From: Saccharomyces mikatae IFO 1815
Taxonomy: Eukaryota; Ascomycota; Saccharomycetes; Saccharomycetales; Saccharomycetaceae
DNA: 64,000 nt
Direction: 5' to 3'
NCBI RefSeq assembly: GCF_947241705.1
Contig: NC_079264.1
Coordinates: forward strand, 310,001-374,000
In this document: positions 32,140 through 42,387 of the stretch, in pieces
Position numbering within the stretch: the stretch's first letter is position 1
Layout of the letters: the number at the start of each line of letters is the position of its first letter
The notes under the pieces: generated by a model
Database searches by the model: none
What the model was told of the DNA's origin: nothing
Seen by the model: only the letters and a program-made list of their open reading frames with translations
Made by a program: the position numbers and the translations under genes

Positions 32140-34032
32140 ATGCTCAAATCCTTAAAATCAAGAAGATTGATCATAAGACGATCAGTAATATTTTTGCTCT
32201 TTTTTTTTTTTTCATACCTTATTTTCTCTGCGAGTCGACATGCACCATCATCAGCTAAAGCGAACAATATTGAAGGTGAAAGAACAGCTGTTGAATCATC
32301 TGTGTTTCGTTGGATTGAGGAAAGGCAACGACAAATAGAACCCGAAAATTTTATAAAACGATTACTTGCCCACCTTTTACCCTCTTTGAATAGAACTCCT
32401 TATAATGAGCGTGTACTGCTGACGCAATTAGCAAAGAATGAAATACTCAAGCGGGACAAGTGCCGTTACATTTTTGAAGTACTATATAAAATTGATCCCC
32501 ATTGGGATAATGCGCAAACCGTAGATTTTCATAACGTTGATGGAATAGACAACACGTTGGCGTCGCTATTAGGTGAACGATTAAGGACATATGATTATTG
32601 CTTTTTGTCAGGTCAATTAGACCCTACTAAAATATTCGAAAACTCAACCGTAAATCCTTACGATTTGCAAAACAAAATATTTCCATTTTTGAAAAAAACC
32701 AGCAAGGAGTCGAAAATTGTAATGTGGCCAGTTATCACAGATTTAACGACGGGAGAGTTAGTACCGGCACCCGAAATTGATATGGAACCATCAACTTTTA
32801 ATGGAAATTTCTGGTCCAACTGGAATAGCTTGAGTGAAGGAAGAGGCTTTGTCTTGACATTTGCTGAAAAGGATGTTCCTTTATTTTTAAAACAGTTAAA
32901 AGTGATGGATTTTTTAAGGAACGAATTACCGTTTCAGATTATCACCACAGGAGAGGGATTGTCAACAGAATCCATTGCTGAAATATCTAAGATCGCGAAA
33001 GAAGCGAAACAAAAGGTCTACTTAGTAGATTGTTCTACTGTGCTTGACACTGAATTTTCAAAGAAATATATTTCTTTCTTTCAGAATAAATGGGTTGCCA
33101 CTTTATTCAACACATTTAAAGAATACATCTTGTTGGATGCTGATGTGGTACCCTTTGTGGAATCTGATTACTTTTTTGACTCTCCTTCTTACAGACAAAG
33201 CGGGATACTTTTGTTCAAGGATAGGGTTATGAAGAGCGAACAGACTTTTTCATATTGCATCGAAATGCTGAGGGAAGTAGAACCATCTGGACAAGAACGC
33301 AAATCGATCGGCAGCAAGCTAATCTTCGATTCGTCCTTGCCGTTCTCTTCCATAAACTCTGAAGAAGCTTCAGTGTATTACAACTTCTTTAAAAAATTAC
33401 AACTACATCATGTTGATAGTGGTTTGGTGGTAGTCAACAAACTTGAAAAATTAAATGGACTACTGATGTCTTTTATGTTCAATTTGAACGGAAAGTTGCA
33501 AAGGTGTGTCTATGGTGACAAAGAAATATTTTGGCTAGGTCAACTGTATGCCGGTCAAGATTATTCTATCAACCCCGTTGATGGTGGTATAATTGGTCCT
33601 GTTATTGAACAGTCCGTAAATGATGACGGTGGTCCAAGCAGAAATTATTACATTTGTTCTGCACAGATTGCACATAGTGACTCTAAAAATCAATTATTAT
33701 GGATAAACGGTGGATTGAAGACTTGCAAATTCTCAAACAGCGCAGCAGATGACTTTAATAAAGAACCAGAGTATTTCAAGAGTAGGTATAAGGAAGCTGC
33801 AGAGTTACAGCGGCTATACGATGCTCCACTGAATGTAGAGGGGCTGATCATCCCTGATGTTTCTGTTAATCCGTGGATCCAAATCAAGGAATGTTCGAAT
33901 TATATGTACTGTGCCTATGCTAAAGGTGAAAAACAAGCAAACTCTAAAATTGATTTAGGTCGTGTTATCAGATTCACCAGCGAGAAATCAGAATATATCA
34001 ATGGTATTTCTAGAATCTGGAATGCTAGTTAG
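32140..34032 (+). CDS. MNT3: Mnt3, alpha-1,3-mannosyltransferase of the Golgi
   Basis: 630 codons, exactly the S. cerevisiae length, start MLKSLKSRRLIIRR. It is a type II membrane protein: short basic cytosolic tail, one signal-anchor helix at about residues 15-31 (SVIFLLFFFFSYLIFSA), then a lumenal catalytic domain of the MNN1 family. The metal- and sugar-nucleotide-binding motif is in YILLDADVVPFVES (DAD), about residues 329-342. It adds the fourth and fifth alpha-1,3 mannoses of O-linked chains together with Mnt2 and Mnn1. The stem region after the anchor is poorly conserved. Confidence 0.95.
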   Translation: MLKSLKSRRLIIRRSVIFLLFFFFSYLIFSASRHAPSSAKANNIEGERTAVESSVFRWIEERQRQIEPENFIKRLLAHLLPSLNRTPYNERVLLTQLAKNEILKRDKCRYIFEVLYKIDPHWDNAQTVDFHNVDGIDNTLASLLGERLRTYDYCFLSGQLDPTKIFENSTVNPYDLQNKIFPFLKKTSKESKIVMWPVITDLTTGELVPAPEIDMEPSTFNGNFWSNWNSLSEGRGFVLTFAEKDVPLFLKQLKVMDFLRNELPFQIITTGEGLSTESIAEISKIAKEAKQKVYLVDCSTVLDTEFSKKYISFFQNKWVATLFNTFKEYILLDADVVPFVESDYFFDSPSYRQSGILLFKDRVMKSEQTFSYCIEMLREVEPSGQERKSIGSKLIFDSSLPFSSINSEEASVYYNFFKKLQLHHVDSGLVVVNKLEKLNGLLMSFMFNLNGKLQRCVYGDKEIFWLGQLYAGQDYSINPVDGGIIGPVIEQSVNDDGGPSRNYYICSAQIAHSDSKNQLLWINGGLKTCKFSNSAADDFNKEPEYFKSRYKEAAELQRLYDAPLNVEGLIIPDVSVNPWIQIKECSNYMYCAYAKGEKQANSKIDLGRVIRFTSEKSEYINGISRIWNAS

Positions 34033-34246
34033 AAAAAAAAATAAAAGAGAAAAAAAATGAGGGTATTAATATTTATTAAGTATGGAACATATATAATCTG
34101 ATTAATGGTTAGACATTAATTTTGAATATGATTTGGGAGTGGAATAATGAACAATTAATTACAGGCAAGAATATTACAACGGCGAATAACACTTATTGAC
34201 TAATAAAGGAAGGCGCCAAATATTTTGGAAAACACATTTTCACTGT

Positions 34247-37200
34247 CTACAGACTTGCTTTATCTGTATTTTTGGATTTTCTCATGGATGGAATACACTT
34301 TTTGATGCCGCTAATCACAGAAGGCCAGATTTTTTTAATGTAGGTTAAGTAGAAGCCCACAAACATGGCAGCAAGGTTAAAGCAGATGAAAACCCATTCC
34401 AAACCAAAATTTCTCCATCTATGATGATAACTCATATTTTCTTGAGCCAGAAAATCATCCCCGACAGTATACATGCAATACGCGCAGACAGTAAATGTAT
34501 TGTTGATGTATAGTTTCCCACCAAACTCGTCAATAAAGGGCTTCATAAATTGACCACAATTTTGACCTGTTAAAGGTTGGCTTGGCACCATTTCACTTGT
34601 TAAGCAGTTTACTTTTCTATCATGAAGAAGTAAGCTAACGAAGGTCTCAATGAAATATGTGTACGGTGAGACTCTGTACATGAATGTCCAAAATCTTGGA
34701 AATAACGAGTAAGGCTGCATGACACCACAAAAGGAAGCTGTAAAACTATATAAGAACGCAACAAAGACAGCAGCAGTTTGTAAATCGGGTGCAGAATATA
34801 GAAGCCATAGTCCAAATGATAAATAATACATGGCAAACAAAATATAATTCAAGTAAAAGACGCCAGCTACTCGAGCAGAAGATTCAAAACCACAACAGAA
34901 GTAGCAACACAGAAAAAATAACGTGGAGCTAGAGATTGCCAATGGCAATTCGACAATAGTCTGAGCAATCAAAAGGACAGTCCAATGATAAGTATTAGAT
35001 CTTGCCTCCCTAGCAATATAGACTTCCTTAGATTGTAAAGCTTTATCTTGTACCTGATTGATTAAAGGGGAGGAAACACAAAGCATCATGAAACATAAGA
35101 AAATAGCATCTTGCAAACCGCTTATATTATGCTTTGTTCTCCAAAAGGAGAACCCAATGAATAGTCCAGCGCCAGCATTTAGAGCATATTTGGCGAAAAC
35201 GTAAGCCATGTCCCTTCTAGTACAAATATATTGTCTTCTGGTAATTAATTTTATCTGTTCCATATATGAGGGTGGACTCCATACGGATGTAGTGAAATCA
35301 ACACCAGAGTTTCTGGCTTCTTCTTCCAATAAACTTAAATTATCGGCAATTCTCACCTTCTCATAAGAGGATTCCCAAAGTGCAGCCCAGTTGGTTGAAG
35401 AACTTGCCTGTCTTTGACAGGATGTCTGCTCGTCGAATTTACTGGAGGTTGACTTTTCTACATCATCGATTTCTATATTGGTACTCCCACTACCAACAAC
35501 GTCAATAATAAAATCGGCTGGATTATCCATTTCTTTATCAAAAGTTAAGCATTCATCGTGAGCTACAAAGTAGTCACAGGCATCTGTTAATGAACCAAAA
35601 TAGACACATTCACCCCCTCTTTTTAGTAAGTAGATGTTGTCAAAATAGCTGATAACACTTTTGCTAGGTTGGTGAATAGTACATAATATTGCCTGCCCTT
35701 GCATTGAAAGTTTTTTCAAGAATTGAACAATAGTCAAAGCTGCTTCAGCATCTAATCCTGAAGTAGGTTCATCTAGAAATAATAACAGAGAAGGTTTAGT
35801 AACCAGTTCAACACCGATAGATAATAATTTTCTTTGAGTTGGAGATAAATCGGTAACAAGTTTTCCCGAAGGTAATTTTAATAGGTTACTAACAACCCCT
35901 AAATACTCTTTGTCACCATCACCTCTTAGAACGCAGGAAATTTCCAAAGACTCTTTTACAGTTAAAAGCTCTAAGTGTACATCTTGCTGCTGAACGAACC
36001 CGATACTTCTTCTGAAAGCATCAATATCTGTTAATGGTCGGCCATCGATTAATAATTCACCAGTTACAACACCACTTTCAGTTCTTTGAGATAAAACATT
36101 TAACAAAGTCGTTTTACCAGCACCAGACTCGCCCATTAAGGCAGTTAACCCAGAACTTATATAACCGGAAGCGTCGCTAATTAATTTTTTGTCTCCAATG
36201 GTATAATTGATATTTTTCCAAGAAATGACGTGCTTATGTGTTTCCATAGCTACGGATTCCTTAGCGTGGTTATTAACATTTTCATCATCAGGATGCTTGA
36301 TATTGTAATCAGTGTCGTACTGATGAGAGACGGATGGTATAGATGAGGATGAAGTGGAAAAATTTGCTACTGGGGACTTAGGAATTCTTATTCCAGTATT
36401 TTTAGCATTGTAATTTCCTTTTTTATTCCTGCTACTTATATAGGGACAATATCTTTTAAGATAGCAATTCCAACGTAACAAGTTTTCTCTCGTGAAGAGA
36501 GGTGTAATATATTCGGCGGCTAGCAAAGAACAGAATAGAAAGAAACACAGAAACCCGATAATAATGCCGAAATTTCTCCATACGTGGTTGTAACTGTACT
36601 TTAGCCCACTTTTTAGATAATCATGGCCTCTTACGTAATTGTTACCTAGGGTAGCACCTTGCCAAGCACAAGCTTTATGACTAAATGATATGTTGTCATA
36701 ATATTCACCTCTAGGAATAATGCTTTCGTGACAGTCTAGCTTTAGGTTGAACAATTCGTTGCTTAGTATAGCTTCCATTGCAAACATAGCAGGATTCAAG
36801 TATGCAATCCAGATAAACCATGGGTGCATATCTTTCATGTAAATAACATAAGACGCATACATGGCAATGGCTAGCAGTAAAATTCCGGCTAAAAGGTTTG
36901 CCATTGATAAAGTCGGAGCGATCAAAGCGGTCAAGGCAAATAGTGACACCATGCAAAAGTTGTAGACAGAAAGGAATAGCAAAAAGATGAAAAACCTAGC
37001 GGCATTGTATTGCAAGTGAGCTAAAAAGTAAAGTATGATGGTGAAAACAACCACGAGTATAAATTTAGAGCAGCAGTCAAAAAAGTTTGTCGCTAACGTT
37101 TCCACCCAATTATAATAAAAATGAAGTTGGACGTGCTTACGGACAACGGGAAGCCTCTGAAAGGAAGCAGGCATGTCAGCCAAAGAAAGGAATGTAAAGA

Positions 37201-38476
37201 ACAGGATGGAAAAAAAAGTTAAAGATCCTCTTGAAAATGACCCAATTGTTGTTAGTGGAATATTATAAAAAAGAGACCCAATCACCAAGGACTGTACTAT
37301 AACAGAAATCAATTGAGAGATCAAGTAATTTTTGTCACCAATGATTCTTTGAAACGCTCTTACAGTACACGTTTTTAGTTGCGCTACTAATGGAATGCTA
37401 AAAATGGGAGAAATGTCATCTGGATTGACATCCTTTCTAGTGCATTCTTGTATTGTTTTTGAAGTTTTTGTCTTCCAGTTTTTATAGTATGGAGATTGAA
37501 CCCATAGTGTATGCAAATCTGTTTCATTATTAATGTTCAACGCTCGATTTTCTGCTGAGACAACAGATGGTGTATCAAGACCGATAATGGAATTTTTCGT
37601 TTCCTTGAATTTGAAATTCAAGATTGATGTTAAATATTCGATAATGCAATCGTTAGGGTTTTTCTTTATCTGCAAAGTATCATGGAAATGGCTCAAACAT
37701 TCGTCTATGGTTCCATAAAATACCTGGAATGAATCACTAAGCATAAGGATCTTGTCAAATTTGCTAACAATTTTGTCACTAGCTTGAGAAATTTTGACAA
37801 AATTCACCGATCTTGTGGCTTTCGCCATCTTCTGCGTGATGGAAAGAAATTCCAACGCGGTGGCAGAATCTAAGCCTTTTGTCGAGTTGTCCCATAGGTA
37901 CACAGAACCATTAGCGATAAAGGTTTCAATGATAGAGATACGTTTTCTTTCACCGCCAGAAACACCACGAACGTAGTCATTCCCGACATATGTCTTCCTT
38001 ACGTGCGACAACCCGAATTCTTTTAGTAACACGTTTCTCATTTCAATACGCTCCTGCTTAGGAATACGAAATTTACAACTTAATGCAAAATCAATGGTTT
38101 GCTCCACCGTCAGATATGGGAAGTGGATATCTTGTTCGTTGTTATAAATGATCTGATGAGGACATTTGGCAGCAAACTGCTTGTATTCATTGTCTTTGAA
38201 TCTAATAGACCCCTCAGGTGAGTACTTCAGATGTTTGTGACCATGGAATAAACCTTTGAAGAGCGCTGATGTTGGGTTCCCCAATACTAAGATGACTTCA
38301 CCTTCATTCGCACGAAAAGTGATGTCGCAAATTTCTAAATGATCTACGTTTTTGGATTCCGATATGGACTCTCCATCGTTTTGAACAGTGCCGAGAGAGT
38401 CCTCTAATTGAACGGTGGCTCCATCAAAAGTGACCGAAGCGTCAGGAATTGGATTGAAATATTTGGAAAGAGACAT
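34247..38476 (-). CDS. PDR11: Pdr11, ABCG/PDR-type transporter for sterol uptake
   Basis: 1409 codons (S. cerevisiae 1411), layout (NBD-TMD)x2. NBD1 has a degenerate Walker A (LVLGNPTSALFKG, no Lys) but a standard signature VSGGERKR; NBD2 has a standard Walker A GESGAGKTTLLN but a degenerate signature (LSPTQRKL). One composite ATP site is therefore complete and one is not, as in other fungal PDR proteins. Each half has about six membrane helices, with a Cys-containing loop before the last helices (CLTSEM, NCGQF). In S. cerevisiae, Pdr11 and Aus1 mediate sterol import at the plasma membrane in anaerobic cells. Convergent with MNT3. Confidence 0.95.
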   Translation of the reverse strand: MSLSKYFNPIPDASVTFDGATVQLEDSLGTVQNDGESISESKNVDHLEICDITFRANEGEVILVLGNPTSALFKGLFHGHKHLKYSPEGSIRFKDNEYKQFAAKCPHQIIYNNEQDIHFPYLTVEQTIDFALSCKFRIPKQERIEMRNVLLKEFGLSHVRKTYVGNDYVRGVSGGERKRISIIETFIANGSVYLWDNSTKGLDSATALEFLSITQKMAKATRSVNFVKISQASDKIVSKFDKILMLSDSFQVFYGTIDECLSHFHDTLQIKKNPNDCIIEYLTSILNFKFKETKNSIIGLDTPSVVSAENRALNINNETDLHTLWVQSPYYKNWKTKTSKTIQECTRKDVNPDDISPIFSIPLVAQLKTCTVRAFQRIIGDKNYLISQLISVIVQSLVIGSLFYNIPLTTIGSFSRGSLTFFSILFFTFLSLADMPASFQRLPVVRKHVQLHFYYNWVETLATNFFDCCSKFILVVVFTIILYFLAHLQYNAARFFIFLLFLSVYNFCMVSLFALTALIAPTLSMANLLAGILLLAIAMYASYVIYMKDMHPWFIWIAYLNPAMFAMEAILSNELFNLKLDCHESIIPRGEYYDNISFSHKACAWQGATLGNNYVRGHDYLKSGLKYSYNHVWRNFGIIIGFLCFFLFCSLLAAEYITPLFTRENLLRWNCYLKRYCPYISSRNKKGNYNAKNTGIRIPKSPVANFSTSSSSIPSVSHQYDTDYNIKHPDDENVNNHAKESVAMETHKHVISWKNINYTIGDKKLISDASGYISSGLTALMGESGAGKTTLLNVLSQRTESGVVTGELLIDGRPLTDIDAFRRSIGFVQQQDVHLELLTVKESLEISCVLRGDGDKEYLGVVSNLLKLPSGKLVTDLSPTQRKLLSIGVELVTKPSLLLFLDEPTSGLDAEAALTIVQFLKKLSMQGQAILCTIHQPSKSVISYFDNIYLLKRGGECVYFGSLTDACDYFVAHDECLTFDKEMDNPADFIIDVVGSGSTNIEIDDVEKSTSSKFDEQTSCQRQASSSTNWAALWESSYEKVRIADNLSLLEEEARNSGVDFTTSVWSPPSYMEQIKLITRRQYICTRRDMAYVFAKYALNAGAGLFIGFSFWRTKHNISGLQDAIFLCFMMLCVSSPLINQVQDKALQSKEVYIAREARSNTYHWTVLLIAQTIVELPLAISSSTLFFLCCYFCCGFESSARVAGVFYLNYILFAMYYLSFGLWLLYSAPDLQTAAVFVAFLYSFTASFCGVMQPYSLFPRFWTFMYRVSPYTYFIETFVSLLLHDRKVNCLTSEMVPSQPLTGQNCGQFMKPFIDEFGGKLYINNTFTVCAYCMYTVGDDFLAQENMSYHHRWRNFGLEWVFICFNLAAMFVGFYLTYIKKIWPSVISGIKKCIPSMRKSKNTDKASL

Positions 38477-39130
38477 CCGCGAGGCGTTACTTTTCTAATT
38501 TTTACTCTACCCTGTTTAGTTTGTAAATTTTTTTGCTACAGTATGCAAGTTCTTTCTCCACCCCGTTTACGAACTAAATAGAAAAGGGTCTAAGTGTATA
38601 ACAATACTATTATTAGGCTAAAAGAGCTGAGAGTTTTACGATGCTGTATGATTGTTTTATATAAGTGAGAGGAGGATCTGCGCGAAATGCTTCGTACCGT
38701 AGCATCTGTTTTGCCTATGAAGGAAATCTTGTTTCCAATCCAGGAGATCCAAAGACTCGAAAGAATCATGGTCGAACAAAATGCCGTACCAAGGTGTTAT
38801 CAAATTTAACGGCAATGGTCTCAAACGACGCCAATAGGCACTATAGGAAAAAGAAGTAGACCTCAATGTGGCGCTTCTCTGCGGTAAATTCTCTCCATGG
38901 TGCCTAAACGAGGACAGGCCTAGAAAGCTGCGGAGGTATCCCTTGCATAAAGCGGGTCAGGTATTTTTCTAGATGGTGCCTTCCCCTGGAGAAACAGGAG
39001 AAGGAGGAACTGAACAGGAAAAAGTTGAAGGGGAGAGTGCGTGTCTACATGTACATTATGCTTCTAAGCTAATGTTAATATGTCACGTCACATAAAGGAG
39101 CATTTGAACGTAGTCGGTGAGAGAAAGAAA

Positions 39131-39176
39131 GTGTGTGCGTGTGTGTGTCTGTGTGTCTGTGTATTTATGTATGTGA
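39131..39176 (+). repeat. TG-rich imperfect repeat
   Basis: Runs of GTGTGTG broken by C, A and T, in the TIR3 upstream region. A low-complexity tract; purpose unknown. Confidence 0.7.
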
Positions 39177-39366
39177 GTTTTTATGTGCATTGCACCACTT
39201 CAAAGGTTGTGCTTTCCTGGTCTAATAGGTTGCTTTTTCAACATTTTTTATACGCTGTGAGAAAATGGTCAGATTGGTGGCAAGGTTAGAAGTTCAATTT
39301 GCTTGTCGTTTCCTTTGAACGAGAAACTAGCTTCTGCCATATATCACCCATACGAGACATTAGGTT

Positions 39367-39373
39367 TATACGA
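39367..39373. promoter_or_regulatory. Candidate sterol/anaerobic response element (Upc2 core)
   Basis: TATACGA, the reverse complement of TCGTATA, the Upc2/Ecm22 core found before hypoxic cell-wall genes of the TIR/DAN group. It lies about 400 bp before TIR3. A single 7-bp match, so supportive only. Confidence 0.4.
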
Positions 39374-39776
39374 TGCGTACTTCGCCTTGCGGGAAAAAAA
39401 ACTGTTTGGTAAGCGAGGTTACTAGGAGATCATGACTTAAAACAGAGATTGTAAACTACAATGGAACGATAGGAACGTGTACACTATCCCTTTCTGCGGA
39501 CATTTCTTAAATTCTCGTGCCTTCGCGCAGTCTATTGTTCTTGTTTACCAATGATTTTCTGTAGGCATTTTTAGAAGGCTCCTGGAATGAACTGCAGGTT
39601 TCCGCTTAGCAAACCTGTATACGCACATATGAATATATATATACATATATTCTTTCGTGGAGTGTACAATTATTTTCACCACATCTTATTTCCTTTGGTA
39701 ATAATTTTCTCGCTTTCTGTTTGATATTTTCTTTGAATCTTCCAGATCCCAATTGTTCAACCGCCCACACACAACA

Positions 39777-40484
39777 ATGTCTTTCACTAAAATTGCTACT
39801 CTACTAGCTGTCGCTGCCGTCTCAACTCAATTGGTTTCCGCTATTGGTCAATATGAAATTGTGGAATTCAATGCTATCTTGGAAGACGTCAAGGCCAATC
39901 TGCAACAATACATGTCTTTGGCATATAACGATCCAAACTTTAGTCTGCCAACTGGTGTTTTGGATGTTTACCAACATATGACTACTGCCACCGATGATTC
40001 TTACACTAGTTATTTCACAGAAATGGACTTTGCTCAAATCAGTACTGCTATGTTCCGTGTGCCATGGTACTCTTCCAGACTAGAGCCTGAAATCATTTCT
40101 GCTTTAAAGAATGCAGGTATCACTATCACTTCTTTAGGTCAAACTGTTGCCGAATCTGACGCTGCCTCTACTTCGGCTTCCGAATCATCTGCTTCTTCTT
40201 CCGCTGCTTCTTCTGCTGCTTCTTCTTCCGCTGCTTCTTCTTCCGCTGCTTCTTCTGCTGCTTCTTCCGCTTCTTCTTCCAAAGCTTCTTCTTCCGCTGC
40301 TTCTTCTTCTGCTGCCTCTTCCAAGGCTTCTTCCTCTTCCGCAAAGGCCACCTCTTCAGCAGAAAAATCCACTAATGGTTCTTCTTCCACTACTTCCAAG
40401 AATGCCGGTGCAGCTTTGGACATGGGTTTCTTCTCCGCTGGTGTTGGTGCTGCTATTGCTGGTGCTGCCGCTATGCTATTATGA
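39777..40484 (+). CDS. TIR3: Tir3, anaerobic GPI-anchored cell-wall mannoprotein (Srp1p/Tip1p family)
   Basis: 235 codons from the ATG at 39777 (MSFTKIATLLAVAAVSTQLVSA), after which the signal peptide ends. Residues about 23-115 form the PAU/seripauperin domain (YSSRLEPEIISALKNAGI). A Ser/Ala-rich, O-mannosylated stalk follows (about residues 125-200, mostly SSAAS-type repeats), then a hydrophobic GPI signal (GVGAAIAGAAAMLL). Shorter than the 269 residues I recall for S. cerevisiae, the difference lying in the Ser/Ala repeat. Expressed without oxygen in S. cerevisiae and needed for anaerobic growth; the convergent neighbour PDR11 is also anaerobic-relevant. Confidence 0.95.
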   Translation: MSFTKIATLLAVAAVSTQLVSAIGQYEIVEFNAILEDVKANLQQYMSLAYNDPNFSLPTGVLDVYQHMTTATDDSYTSYFTEMDFAQISTAMFRVPWYSSRLEPEIISALKNAGITITSLGQTVAESDAASTSASESSASSSAASSAASSSAASSSAASSAASSASSSKASSSAASSSAASSKASSSSAKATSSAEKSTNGSSSTTSKNAGAALDMGFFSAGVGAAIAGAAAMLL

Positions 40485-40821
40485 TTATCACTTATTAATG
40501 ATAAATTATAAAATACTATATGTAAAAAATAAATATACACCTTTTGATTATTAGTATCCTATTTTAATGCACTACTCCCTAGATAATGTAAACTGATCTG
40601 TTTTGCTCTTCGCAAGTTTCTGTATGCTTTATAATGTGCTTTTGGGTGTACATGAAAAAAGAAATTTCGAGCAGAGTAAATGAACTTTGCAGACGGTTGT
40701 GCCATGTAACATGCTACCGTCGAAAAAAAGTACAGGAAAAGATGGAAATACCATTGATAAATCTATTGAATGAAGGGGTACTAGAAGTTTTTTACAAGCA
40801 ATAATAAGACCTTTTGACAAG

Positions 40822-41466
40822 ATGGGTAAAGCTCTACGTAGATCGACTAGGATTGCAGCATCGAAAAGATCGTTGGAAGATGAAGAATCCAAATTTGACC
40901 CCATTTCGCCACCGGAAGTGCTTAAAAAGAGGGTTAAGACAGATTTAAAGGTTAAAGTTAGCGAAACAGAAGACCAAGGGGACAACAGTGCATCTACCTC
41001 TACCGAATTGAAAATAGGAGATCCTATCCCTGATTTAAGTCTCTTAAGCGAAGATAATGACTCTATCTCCTTGAAAAAAATTGCCGAAGAGAACAAAATA
41101 GTAGTATTTTTCGTGTATCCCAAGGCAAGCACGCCTGGTTGTACTAGACAGGCCTGTGGGTTTCGTGACAATTACGATGATCTCAAGAAACATTCTGCTG
41201 TCTTTGGATTAAGTTCAGATTCTGTGACATCCCAGAAAAGGTTCCAGACTAAGCAAAATTTGCCATATCATTTACTAAGCGATCCTAAGAGAGAGTTTAT
41301 TGGATTGTTAGGTGCGAAAAAAACGCCACTCTCAGGTTCCATCAGATCGCACTTTGTCTTTGTTGATGGGAAATTGAGATTCAAAAGAGTTAAAATATCA
41401 CCAGAAGTCAGTGTAAATGACGCCAAAAAGGAAATCCTGGAGCTTGCTGAAAAGGTCAAAGAATAA
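40822..41466 (+). CDS. DOT5: Dot5, nuclear thiol peroxidase (atypical 2-Cys peroxiredoxin, BCP/PrxQ type)
   Basis: 214 codons (S. cerevisiae 215), start [18 protein letters not shown] basic N-terminal extension with [13 protein letters not shown] fits nuclear import. The thioredoxin-like fold has the catalytic region [18 protein letters not shown], with the peroxidatic Cys in PGCT and the resolving Cys five residues later, the PrxQ arrangement. It reduces alkyl hydroperoxides in the nucleus; overexpression disturbs telomeric silencing in S. cerevisiae. Convergent with EST3. Confidence 0.95.
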   Translation: MGKALRRSTRIAASKRSLEDEESKFDPISPPEVLKKRVKTDLKVKVSETEDQGDNSASTSTELKIGDPIPDLSLLSEDNDSISLKKIAEENKIVVFFVYPKASTPGCTRQACGFRDNYDDLKKHSAVFGLSSDSVTSQKRFQTKQNLPYHLLSDPKREFIGLLGAKKTPLSGSIRSHFVFVDGKLRFKRVKISPEVSVNDAKKEILELAEKVKE

Positions 41467-41622
41467 ACAAAATTAAAATAATTCCTTCCTGGTTTACTAT
41501 CAGAAGTGACTATCGGTGAATCCCGTCAATTTCTTTTCTTTGCGTATGTAGCTAGATAAACTAATATATCCGAACTTTGTCATGTAGTACATGAAGTACA
41601 CGAGACTTTGAAACCTCAAAAG

Positions 41623-42169
41623 TTATAAATATTTGTATACAAATGGGAAAGCACTCAAGGATCCGACTTGATCAATATCAAATATCGTTACTTGATTGAT
41701 TTGAAGAACAGGTACTAGGTCATTAGATGAAATACTGCTTAAGCGGATTTTGAAATGGGACTTTACACGACTACTTGTTGCATTGATTAAGCTAGCATCG
41801 CCAATGATCATTAAGCAATTGACTGTCTCAGCTGTAATCCGACAGTTATGAATCCTTTCAAAATTAGATACGCATTCTGGGGAAAACTCAACTAAGTATT
41901 TGGTGTGTAGAATCTCTTATAGATGCACAAACCTTATAATCGCAAACATTATAAAATCTTGTAATTTTGGCGAAATGGCATGGATTGGTCAAGATTTTTG
42001 CGCTCATGTGTGGAAGTTTCAAATCCTGCTCGGTCAGGACAGGAATTACATGATCAGAAGGATGGTATTGATGATGTTCGGAATTGTCTTCAACCAATGC
42101 CTTTATCCATGGTTGAAGAAATATCGAGTCTGTCGGCTTTGAATGAGATTCAAGAACTACTCTTGGCAT
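41623..42169 (-). CDS. EST3: Est3, telomerase regulatory subunit, made by programmed +1 frameshift
   Basis: Two overlapping minus-strand frames: the first 42169-41888 ([15 protein letters not shown] to HQILS), the second onward to 41623 (ending FPFVYKYL). They are joined by the known +1 site CTTAGTT at 41896-41890: CTT A GTT gives HQIL then VEFSPEC. The product is 181 residues, the S. cerevisiae length, so this is not a broken gene. Est3 has an OB-fold like TPP1 and binds Est2 telomerase in the nucleus. The first frame alone would give only a truncated protein. Confidence 0.95.
41890..41896 (-). promoter_or_regulatory. EST3 programmed +1 ribosomal frameshift site
   Basis: CTTAGTT on the minus strand, directly followed by the zero-frame stop (TGA overlapping its last base). 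The slow AGT codon lets the tRNA on CTT slip forward one base. Conserved with S. cerevisiae EST3; related to Ty1's CTTAGGC, found at 22972-22978 in this window. Confidence 0.9.
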
Positions 42170-42300
42170 TATTTACTCACCTTGGCTTTTACTTAGGATT
42201 CTGGTGCAATAGGAGGGAGCAACTTCTTACTTTATTCATATAAAATATACTCGCAGCAGCTTCCGTTAACTGTAGCGGGTTGGTAAAATTGGCAAAAAAT

Positions 42301-42372
42301 CTCCGCGACGGGGAATTGAACCCCGATCTGGCACGCGACAAGCGCCCATTCTGACCATTAAACTATCACGGA
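42301..42372 (-). tRNA. tRNA-Asp(GUC), second copy
   Basis: Sequence identical to the gene at 17286-17357; 72 nt, anticodon GTC, no intron. A sigma LTR begins 16 bp from its 5' end. Confidence 0.97.
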
Positions 42373-42387
42373 CTGTTTTTCATGGTG

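Larger units (their letters stand above)
38477..39776. other. Intergenic region PDR11-TIR3
   Basis: About 1.3 kb without a supportable gene. Contains a TG-rich stretch (39131-39176), a candidate sterol response element (TATACGA, 39367-39373) and a TA-rich stretch at 39631-39655. Short frames around 38657-38866 on both strands look random. Confidence 0.55.

Noticed and set aside
38657-38866. Overlapping short frames on both strands between PDR11 and TIR3
   Set aside because: Low complexity and no family; consistent with chance frames in promoter DNA.
40139-40554. Long frames on both strands over TIR3: poly-Leu on plus, poly-Glu/Ala on minus
   Set aside because: These are shadows of the Ser/Ala repeat (TCT/GCT codons) read in other frames.
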